Assembly (NCBI GenBank): GCA_031277535.1
Contig: JAITMD010000010.1
Span: 62,001-126,000, forward strand
DNA length: 64,000 nucleotides
Origin: Flavobacteriaceae bacterium
Lineage (GTDB): Bacteria > Bacteroidota > Bacteroidia > Flavobacteriales > Flavobacteriaceae
Direction: 5' to 3'
Shown here: positions 57,583-64,000 of the stretch, in pieces
Layout: each line of letters opens with the position of its first letter
Position numbering within the stretch: the first letter of the stretch is position 1
Notes under the pieces: generated by a model
Seen by the model: the letters and a program-made list of their open reading frames with translations, nothing else
Told to the model about the DNA's origin: nothing
Databases searched by the model: none
Program-made: the position numbers and the translations under genes

Positions 57583-60051
57583 ATGAATAAATTTCTTTCT
57601 ATCTGTATCGTCTATTGCTGTTTCAGTCTAAATATGTGGGGACAAAACGCACAAATTAAAGGGGTTATTCTCGATAAGTTTGATGTGCCTATTCCTCAAG
57701 TAAAAGTTAGTGTTGCACAGCATAATACACTGACAGACAAAAATGGGTTTTACTTATTGGAAATCGTAAATACAGAGGAAGAAATAAAAATATTCTATAA
57801 CAAAAGCAATTATATAGAAGCTACAGTTAGCACTACTTTGGTACCTAACCAAGTAAAAGAGATCAACTTACTTTTACTTCCGCAACAAAGCCAATTAGAC
57901 GAAATATTTATTCAAAAAGGATATGAAAATCTAACTTCTGCTATTGTAATCCCTTCTACCATTTTGCGTCAGATACCAGGAGCCAATGCTGGGGTTGAAA
58001 ACCTTTTAAAAACACTACCAGGCGTTAACTCCAACAACGAACTAAGTACACAGTATGCAGTACGCGGAGGAAATTATGATGAAAACTTAGTCTATATCAA
58101 TGGAGTAGAAATATATCGTCCTTTTTTAATTCGTTCAGGACAACAAGAAGGACTGAGTTTTATAAATTCTCAAATGGTAGAGAACATTCACTTTTCTGCT
58201 GGAGGGTTTCAAGCAAAATATGGAGATAAATTATCTTCTGTATTAGATATTCAATATAGAAATCCTCTACGCAATAAGACAAGTATTGAAGGAAGCTTTT
58301 TGGGATTAGCAGGTACAGTAGATCTGGTATCTAAAGATCAGAAATGGAGCGCCATAACAGGAATAAGATATAGAAACAACCGATTATTGGTTAACAAGCA
58401 AGAAACCAATAGCACCTACAACCCTTCTTTTGTAGATATGCAAACTGTGGTAAACTTTCGTCCAAGCAAACAATGGAACTTTAGTTTTTTAGGAAATATT
58501 ACAGGTAATCTATACAAGTTTAGTCCTAAATCAAGACAAACACGATTTGGAACAATAGACAATACTGCTACATTAAATATCTTATATCAAGGAAACGAAG
58601 AAGATAAATACAGTTCTCTATTTGGAGCTATTGAAGCAAACTATCTAATAGACGATCAAAATAAAATTAGTTGGACAGTTTCTGCTTACGAAAGCAGAGA
58701 GCAAGAATATTATGATATAGAGGCCAGTTATTTATTAAATACGAATAAAGCTCCAGATGCCACTATAGCTATCTCTCCTATTAATGATCAGGCAACCAAT
58801 ACTCCCAAAGGGATTGGTAGTCAATGGAGCCATGCCCGTAATGATTATGACGCCTTAATTATTAGTTCGAATATCAAGGGAACCCATAAAATCAATGATT
58901 CTCAATTGGAATGGGGTATTAACTATACCCATGAAAACATTAGAGACCGAATGGTAGAATGGGAAATGGTAGACTCATTAGGTTTTACAGTTGTAGATCC
59001 TACTTTAGGACTTAATAGACCCGATCCGTATCAACCTGACGAGATGCCTTTTGCGCCCTATCAAAACTTGCGATCAAAACACTTTGCTACAATTAATCGA
59101 TTGGCAGCTTACACCCAGTGGAGTAAACAATACGACATGCAAGACTATAACTTATTTGTTCATGCAGGCGTAAGAGGACAGTTTTGGAATATTAATGAAA
59201 ATAGTAGTTCAAGCAATATAGCTATTAGTCCTCGTGCACAAATAGCTCTAAAACCTTATTGGGAAAAAGATATGCTATTTCGCCTATCTGTCGGTTTGTA
59301 CCAACAGCCTCCCTCTTATAAAGAGTATAGAGGAATGGATGGAACATTAAACATGGATCTGAAAGCTCAAAAATCCCTTAATGTGGTATTGGGTTATGAT
59401 TATAGTTTTACTATCAAAAAAAGACCTTTTAAGTTACAAACAGAATTGTTTTACAAAAATATGACTGATGTAAATACCTATACGCTTGACAATGTTCGTA
59501 TACGCTATCGCGCAGACAACAATGCCATTGCGTATGCCTATGGAATAGATATGCGTTTTTATGGAGAATTTGTTCCTGGTACAGAATCTTGGTTGAGTTT
59601 TGGTTATTTAAAAACAGAAGAGAATTACGACAACAAAGGATATATTGCTCGTCCAACAGATCAACGTTTGAAATTTGGGTTATTATTTCAAGACTATATG
59701 CCTCAAATTCCCAACTTAAAAATGTATTTAAACTTGGTATATAATACAGGAGTGCCTGGAGGTTCGCCTGCCTATGATAATCCTTATTTGTATCAAACAC
59801 GTTTAAATGATTACAAACGAGCTGATGCTGGGTTTACCTACATTTTTAAAGATCAAAAAACAGGATTGAACAAAAGTTGGTTACAAGGAATAGAGCATTT
59901 AGAGTTTGGATTTGAGATATTTAACTTATTTGACAATCAAAATGCAATAACTAATACTTGGGTACGAGATGCCTATAGTAAACGACAATATGCTATTCCA
60001 AACTATATGACAAGTAGAACATTTAATGTTAAAATTAATTTGACCTTCTAA
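57583..60051 (+). CDS. TonB-dependent receptor with carboxypeptidase-like regulatory domain
   Basis: 822 residues. A signal peptide (1-20, ending MWGQ) is followed by a CarboxypepD_reg-like domain (about 24-100, with GVILDKFDVPIPQVKVSV and KNGFYLLEI), a plug domain (about 110-230, with VENLLKTLPGVNSNNE and QYAVRGGNYDENLVYINGVE) and a beta barrel to the C-terminus ending NVKINLTF. This is the usual SusC-less TonB receptor layout of Bacteroidota. The substrate is unknown, but co-transcription with an M23 peptidase hints at peptidoglycan-related uptake; that is inference. Confidence 0.92.
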   Translation: MNKFLSICIVYCCFSLNMWGQNAQIKGVILDKFDVPIPQVKVSVAQHNTLTDKNGFYLLEIVNTEEEIKIFYNKSNYIEATVSTTLVPNQVKEINLLLLPQQSQLDEIFIQKGYENLTSAIVIPSTILRQIPGANAGVENLLKTLPGVNSNNELSTQYAVRGGNYDENLVYINGVEIYRPFLIRSGQQEGLSFINSQMVENIHFSAGGFQAKYGDKLSSVLDIQYRNPLRNKTSIEGSFLGLAGTVDLVSKDQKWSAITGIRYRNNRLLVNKQETNSTYNPSFVDMQTVVNFRPSKQWNFSFLGNITGNLYKFSPKSRQTRFGTIDNTATLNILYQGNEEDKYSSLFGAIEANYLIDDQNKISWTVSAYESREQEYYDIEASYLLNTNKAPDATIAISPINDQATNTPKGIGSQWSHARNDYDALIISSNIKGTHKINDSQLEWGINYTHENIRDRMVEWEMVDSLGFTVVDPTLGLNRPDPYQPDEMPFAPYQNLRSKHFATINRLAAYTQWSKQYDMQDYNLFVHAGVRGQFWNINENSSSSNIAISPRAQIALKPYWEKDMLFRLSVGLYQQPPSYKEYRGMDGTLNMDLKAQKSLNVVLGYDYSFTIKKRPFKLQTELFYKNMTDVNTYTLDNVRIRYRADNNAIAYAYGIDMRFYGEFVPGTESWLSFGYLKTEENYDNKGYIARPTDQRLKFGLLFQDYMPQIPNLKMYLNLVYNTGVPGGSPAYDNPYLYQTRLNDYKRADAGFTYIFKDQKTGLNKSWLQGIEHLEFGFEIFNLFDNQNAITNTWVRDAYSKRQYAIPNYMTSRTFNVKINLTF

Positions 60052-60105
60052 TTTGATTGAAAACGCTAACAAAATATGTATATTTGAAGGACTAATTTTT
60101 TGTAT

Positions 60106-60876
60106 ATGAAAATCACAAAAAGCTTACTTATGTTAGCTCTTGCAGGTACTTTATTCGCTTGTAAACAAGAAGAAAAACCTAAAGTAATTTACCAAGGTGG
60201 AGAGCAGACAACAAGTACAACTGATACAGGAAAAGACAAAGAAAGACAAGACGATATTCGCATTGCTGACTTGCCGTTGGTGATGGGGAATTCTAATTAC
60301 CTTATTCATCCTATTGGAGAAGTAAGAGTGTATAGCAATTCTTCTAAATATAGCATGAACAAAGTCAATCAATTTTCATATACCGTTTCGAATTATGCTC
60401 CTTTTGAATTGACAGGATATTTGCAAAACTTAATGTTTCAACACAAAGATTCTACTGCTATACGTCCTTTGACAACAGAAAAAGTGCAAATACAGTCTGT
60501 TTCTTATTTGAACACTATTGCTGAGAAAACGAAAAAAAACATCCTTGTATATATAGTATATGATGGCGATACAAACTTGGACAATAAGATTGACTCTAAT
60601 GATATCAAAACGCTATACATTAGTGATGCCAGTGGATTGCACTTTAAAAAGCTAAGTGAGAATTTACAAGAAGTTTTAGATTGGACTGTTATTGATGCTC
60701 AAAACAGATTGTACTTCCGTGCAGTAGAGGATATCAATAAAAACGGTGCTTTCGACAAAGACGATAATATTCACTACTACTATGTAGATTTGTTGTCAGA
60801 CAACTGGGAGGTAAAATCATATGATCCTTTAGTTGTACAAACTCCTACTTCTACACCAAGTGAATCAACAAAATAA
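60106..60876 (+). CDS. EF-hand-containing lipoprotein
   Basis: 256 residues from the ATG at 60106 (MKITKSLLML). The signal peptide ends in a lipobox (LFAC), followed by a polar linker. Two EF-hand-like calcium loops are visible: D155-x-N157-x-D159 continuing to D166 (DTNLDNKIDSND) and D209-x-N211-x-N213 (DINKNGAFDKDD) ending at D220. No other recognisable domain. Third gene of the M23/TonB operon, so it may be the surface binding partner of the receptor. Confidence 0.75.
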   Translation: MKITKSLLMLALAGTLFACKQEEKPKVIYQGGEQTTSTTDTGKDKERQDDIRIADLPLVMGNSNYLIHPIGEVRVYSNSSKYSMNKVNQFSYTVSNYAPFELTGYLQNLMFQHKDSTAIRPLTTEKVQIQSVSYLNTIAEKTKKNILVYIVYDGDTNLDNKIDSNDIKTLYISDASGLHFKKLSENLQEVLDWTVIDAQNRLYFRAVEDINKNGAFDKDDNIHYYYVDLLSDNWEVKSYDPLVVQTPTSTPSESTK

Positions 60877-60887
60877 TAAAATATTTC

Positions 60888-60925
60888 AAAAGCCTATAGT
60901 TAATCCTGTAGGCTTTTATTTTTTT
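60888..60925. terminator. Terminator between the EF-hand lipoprotein operon and convergent xerD
   Basis: AAAAGCCTA (60888-60896) and TAGGCTTTT (60909-60917), then a T tract; usable by both converging units. Confidence 0.8.
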
Positions 60926-60945
60926 ATTTCATAGGGGCGATAAAT

Positions 60946-61863
60946 CTACATTTTTGCTTTATTACTCCATGGGTGACAATTTTCTAAAACAGTACGCAAA
61001 AAAGCTCTGTTGACGTGCATATAAATTTCTGTGGTAGTAATAGACTCGTGTCCTAACATCAATTGAATTGCACGTATGTCTGCTCCATTTTCTAATAAAT
61101 GAGTTGCAAAAGAATGTCTAAAAGTATGTGGACTGATTACTTTATGTATATCTGTTTCGATTACTAAACGCTTGATAATCGTAAATATCATAGCACGTGT
61201 AAGCTGCCCTCCTCTTCGATTCAAATACAGAATATCGCTTGCTTCTTTTTTGACTTTGACTTGTGTACGCGTTGTTTGTATATAGAGATTTACTAACTCA
61301 ATGGTATGTTCATCAATTGGAACAAAACGATGTTTGCTCCCTTTTCCAATAACTCGAATAAATTCTTCTTCAAAAAATAAATCAGACAGACGTAAATTAA
61401 TCAATTCACTAACACGTAGCCCACAACTATACAACATTTCTAACATTACCTTGTTGCGAAATCCCTCTAAAGTACTTTGATCAATTTTACTAATAATCTC
61501 GTCAATTTCATCAACAGAAAGGACATCAGGTAGTTTACGTCCAAGTTTAGGAACTTCGACCAATTCCGCTGGAGACTGCACCATCTCTCCATTTAGCATA
61601 AGAAAGGTAAAAAAACTCTTTAACCCTGATATAATGCGTGCTTGTGTGGTTGGTGCAACAATAGCTGAGAGTTGATAAACAAACTCATTAACTATTTCTG
61701 GAGTAATCGCATGTGCTTCTATCCCTTCGTGTCCGTTATCTAAATAATTAGCAAACTTCTGAATATCTAACACATAACTTTCTACAGAGTTAACAGACAG
61801 CCCTCTCTCTAACTTTAGATAATTACTAAATTGCTTTATTTTGTTCTCCCAACTTTGATTCAT
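60946..61863 (-). CDS. xerD: Tyrosine recombinase XerD
   Basis: 305 residues from the ATG at 61863 (MNQSWENK); the longer reading from 61914 adds a hydrophobic stretch that does not fit. The N-terminal SAM-like arm has YLKLERGLSVNSVESYVLDI. The catalytic tyrosine-recombinase core shows Arg in SCGLRVSELINL, the HTFRHSFATHLLENGADIRAI box and Tyr in GHESITTTEIYMHV. Its function is chromosome dimer resolution at dif with XerC, plus use by mobile elements; no dif site was found here and no integrase-associated element surrounds it, so the chromosomal XerD role is most likely. The gene's 5' end overlaps the terminator region of the convergent-free OMP gene upstream. Confidence 0.93.
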   Translation of the reverse strand: MNQSWENKIKQFSNYLKLERGLSVNSVESYVLDIQKFANYLDNGHEGIEAHAITPEIVNEFVYQLSAIVAPTTQARIISGLKSFFTFLMLNGEMVQSPAELVEVPKLGRKLPDVLSVDEIDEIISKIDQSTLEGFRNKVMLEMLYSCGLRVSELINLRLSDLFFEEEFIRVIGKGSKHRFVPIDEHTIELVNLYIQTTRTQVKVKKEASDILYLNRRGGQLTRAMIFTIIKRLVIETDIHKVISPHTFRHSFATHLLENGADIRAIQLMLGHESITTTEIYMHVNRAFLRTVLENCHPWSNKAKM

Positions 61864-61901
61864 TATGCAACTGAATAAGTATTCAAATATACCCACAAAA
61901 A

Positions 61902-61928
61902 AAAGAGCTCCCAAATAGAGAGCTCTTT
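61902..61928 (-). terminator. Terminator after the porin-like gene
   Basis: 9-bp stem AAAGAGCTC/GAGCTCTTT (61902-61910, 61920-61928) with a 9-nt loop, 23 nt past the stop codon. Confidence 0.82.
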
Positions 61929-61951
61929 AATATAATATGTTTAACTACAAA

Positions 61952-62587
61952 TTAGAATTTGTAAGTTAAGCTAAATTTAGCAGTATCAAAGAAGTTGTTG
62001 AAAACGTTGATTTTTGCATTAGTTTCAGAAACATTTTTAGTCTTAGTATCTCCTTCTTTCACATTGTAATTTTCATAAGCGAAGATATCACCTAAATTAA
62101 ATCCAATAGCTAATTTTGGAGTAACGAAATAGTTCATTCCTACAGTAACACCAGCTTTTATACCAGTTTGTTTCTCAGCAATTGCAACATTTCTCTCTTT
62201 GCTTTCTTTGTATCCTAAACCAACTTCTCCATAAGTTTTGAAACGTTTTCCTAATTCTAAGAAGTAGTAACGAGCAAATGCACCTGCATAAGTAGTGTTA
62301 TAATGAACACTAACACCTTCTTCTTGTTCTTTACCAAATCCTAATTCAACCCCAACTGCGAATTTATCATTTAAAAAGTAAGCAGCTTTAGGATTAAAGT
62401 TGAAATTTGTAGTTTTTATTTCATCACCTGAACCTTCTGGTTTAGTAGTCTTATCACTGATTGTAAAAGCTCCTTCAACGATAATGTTTCCTTGTTCGAA
62501 GTTATAAGCTCCTTTTTCTTTTTCTTGTGCGTTAGCAGCATAACCAAAAGCAGCAACAGCTACTAAAGAAAGTACTAATTTTTTCAT
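61952..62587 (-). CDS. Porin-family outer-membrane beta-barrel protein
   Basis: 211 residues from the ATG at 62587; a GTG at 62593 would add two residues. Signal peptide MKKLVLSLVAVAAFGYAANA. The mature chain is an eight-strand-type barrel with alternating aromatic strands and the C-terminal FSLTYKF ending expected of an outer-membrane barrel. It resembles small porin/OmpW-like proteins of Bacteroidota (outer-membrane beta-barrel domain). Function is probably structural or small-solute transport. Confidence 0.83.
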   Translation of the reverse strand: MKKLVLSLVAVAAFGYAANAQEKEKGAYNFEQGNIIVEGAFTISDKTTKPEGSGDEIKTTNFNFNPKAAYFLNDKFAVGVELGFGKEQEEGVSVHYNTTYAGAFARYYFLELGKRFKTYGEVGLGYKESKERNVAIAEKQTGIKAGVTVGMNYFVTPKLAIGFNLGDIFAYENYNVKEGDTKTKNVSETNAKINVFNNFFDTAKFSLTYKF

Positions 62588-62915
62588 ATTCACTTAATTT
62601 TTAAAATTAACTATGACGAATTTACATCTGAATCAGTATATCACGGCCATTTTTTAATAAATAAATAACAATTACGAAACAATTTAGAAACATCACTAAA
62701 AACATAACATTGTACTTCAATCAGTTATACGAACAGTACACCTGTGTTAAAAATTACTTAATAACTCGCAATTAGAGTAAAAACACGTCAAAATAACCAC
62801 ATTTTACGAGGTCTAAAAAAAGGAAAAAGAGCCAAAAACGTCAATTATATCCTAATACTAAAAAAAATTAGTCATATATTAGATATATTTGTCTAATACT
62901 CTAAGCTATTTCACC
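62588..62915. other. Intergenic region between divergent genes
   Basis: No gene is visible. It carries the aroQ -7 box at 62884-62891 and the 5' flank of the porin-like gene. Confidence 0.5.
62884..62891 (+). promoter_or_regulatory. Probable -7 box of aroQ
   Basis: TATATTTG matches TAnnTTTG and lies 24 nt before the ATG. No TTTG partner is seen at the right distance. Confidence 0.4.
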
Positions 62916-63332
62916 ATGAAAATATTAGTACTAAACGGGCCTAATTTGAATCTATTAGGTATAAGAGAACCACATATCTATGGAACAGCTACTTTTGAAG
63001 ATTACTTTACTTCTCTTCAAAAGAAATATGCTACTATTGAATTAGTATACTTTCAATCGAATAGTGAAGGAATAATAATAGATAAACTACACGAAGTAGG
63101 TTTTTCTTATGATGGAATAATACTTAATGCTGGAGCCTATACTCATACTTCTGTTGCTATAGCTGATGCCATAGCAGGAATTAAAACACCTGTTGTGGAA
63201 GTACATATATCTAATACACATGCAAGAGAAGAGTTTCGAAAAAAATCTTTTTTATCTCCCTATTGTAAAGGCACAATTTTTGGTTTTGGATTACACAGTT
63301 ATGAATTAGCTTTATTTTCTTTTGTAATTTAA
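62916..63332 (+). CDS. aroQ: 3-dehydroquinate dehydratase, type II
   Basis: 138 residues from the ATG at 62916; the frame continues upstream only to a TTG inside the promoter. Motifs: MKILVLNGPNLNLLGIREP with the active-site Tyr in IYG following, FQSNSEGIIIDKLHE, GIILNAGAYTHTS, and EVHISN before a FRKKSF stretch. It removes water from 3-dehydroquinate in the shikimate pathway. Its stop is 2 nt before the next start, so the two genes are probably co-transcribed. Confidence 0.95.
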   Translation: MKILVLNGPNLNLLGIREPHIYGTATFEDYFTSLQKKYATIELVYFQSNSEGIIIDKLHEVGFSYDGIILNAGAYTHTSVAIADAIAGIKTPVVEVHISNTHAREEFRKKSFLSPYCKGTIFGFGLHSYELALFSFVI

Positions 63333-63334
63333 AC

Positions 63335-64000
63335 ATGTATATAAAAAAGACAATCATTTTATTGAGCTGTCTATTCTGTGCTTTATCTGTATTTGCTCAA
63401 ATAGAACAATTAAAGGGAACTGTGACCAGTTCGCAAGGACAACCTATAGCTAATTGCTTCGTTTTTATCAAGAATACAACACATCAAACAACAACAGATA
63501 CTAATGGGAATTTTAGTATTACTGCAGAAAAGCGCCAAACAATTACTTTTCAGAAAGAAGGGTTTGAAACCAAAAAACACTTTATTTATTCACATAGCAA
63601 TTCTGAAACTATTCAGGTGAAACTAACTTCTTTAGATGAAGCCAGTTTACTTTATGACGAACCTCAAGATTTATATGCTGAGTTTTTAATCTCCCAAGTA
63701 AACTTATTAAACCCTGCTTTTGAAACAAACACTAAAGTAGATTATTACTCTAAAGGAAAATTAGAATTAACCTCTGCCAGAGAGCGCTTTTTAGGGCAAA
63801 AGAGAAAAGATCTTGTACCATCGTTAGACTTAGATACTTTAAGTAATTATATTTACCTATCCGAACTTAAATCGCAACTATACTTTCGCAACCTACAAGA
63901 AGCAAAAGAAAAAATTATAGCTGTAAAAGAAAGAGGTGCAAACAAGAATATTTTGTTTCAGACAGGTACGGATAGTGATTTCAATTTTTACAGTAAAAAC
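63335..64000 (+). CDS. DUF5686-type protein with carboxypeptidase-like regulatory domain (3' part beyond window)
   Basis: 222 codons are seen from the ATG at 63335. A signal peptide (1-21, ending LSVFAQ) precedes a CarboxypepD_reg-like domain (about 23-95): LKGTVTSSQGQPIANCFVFI, then TTTDTNGNFSITAEK. The following YAEFLISQVNLLNPAF and YYSKGKLELTS segment fits the start of the DUF5686 outer-membrane family. The gene is cut off before its barrel. It lies 2 nt past aroQ. Confidence 0.75.
   Translation, partial: MYIKKTIILLSCLFCALSVFAQIEQLKGTVTSSQGQPIANCFVFIKNTTHQTTTDTNGNFSITAEKRQTITFQKEGFETKKHFIYSHSNSETIQVKLTSLDEASLLYDEPQDLYAEFLISQVNLLNPAFETNTKVDYYSKGKLELTSARERFLGQKRKDLVPSLDLDTLSNYIYLSELKSQLYFRNLQEAKEKIIAVKERGANKNILFQTGTDSDFNFYSKN

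Noticed and set aside
60946..61863. Integrase of a prophage or genomic island
   Set aside because: The protein fits chromosomal XerD and the flanking genes are ordinary, with no att-like repeats or phage genes.

Overview
This window looks like the chromosome of a member of the Bacteroidota, most likely the family Flavobacteriaceae; Myroides-like is a guess from overall protein character. The signs are an AT-rich base composition, several Bacteroidota-type promoters (TTTG or TTG, about 20 nt, TAnnTTTG), TonB-dependent receptors with carboxypeptidase-like regulatory domains, a fused SecDF, LytTR two-component pairs with LytS/YehU-type kinases, and typical Flavobacteriaceae families (DUF4199, DUF4294, DUF5686, a probable DUF6804). 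I see no insertion sequence, prophage, CRISPR array or rRNA operon. It reads as mostly housekeeping chromosome.

Layout. 1-7.5 kb: a truncated secreted choice-of-anchor J protein, a DUF1826 protein, tRNA-Met(CAT), a CPA2 cation/proton antiporter, a LytTR regulator/kinase pair, a decayed gene tail and a lipoprotein. 7.6-20.5 kb: a Cu(I) P-type ATPase, gcvT, the YebC regulator, a second LytTR/kinase pair with 2TM proteins, a pRiA4b ORF-3-like protein, a nucleoid-associated protein, menB, and DUF4199-kdsA. 20.6-31.7 kb: two identical tRNA-Tyr genes, a divergent LysR/MFS pair, glyA divergent from fumarylacetoacetase, SMI1/KNR4, lipoproteins, a hotdog thioesterase and CvfB. 31.7-42.5 kb: dnaX (with a frameshift), DUF4294, an M42 peptidase, secDF, mdh, gyrB and a small Gre-like protein. 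42.6-55 kb: an outer-membrane barrel plus a giant TPR protein, lrgBA, rny, a probable 6S RNA, zapA with a coiled-coil partner, an acetyltransferase and a D-lactate dehydrogenase. 55-64 kb: a 0.9 kb repeat-rich intergenic stretch, an M23 peptidase/TonB receptor/EF-hand lipoprotein operon, xerD, a porin-like protein, aroQ and a truncated DUF5686-type protein.

The most interesting signals are: (1) dnaX is split at an A10 tract containing the E. coli-type slippery heptamer A AAA AAG; the -1 frame is open through a full tau C-terminus and 1754 nt plus one re-read base gives exactly 585 codons. (2) Two intergenic regions carry exact 11-bp tandem arrays of unrelated semi-palindromic motifs (ATGGACTnnnn and TTCSGAAnnnn). 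(3) The gap between zapA and rny holds a promoter and a long hairpin that fit 6S RNA. (4) A start-less aminotransferase-like gene tail remains next to the first LytTR operon.

Many gene starts here were moved to an internal ATG, because the longest reading frames begin at TTG/GTG or upstream of obvious signal peptides. Function calls come from reading the sequence and recalling families; no database search was run.
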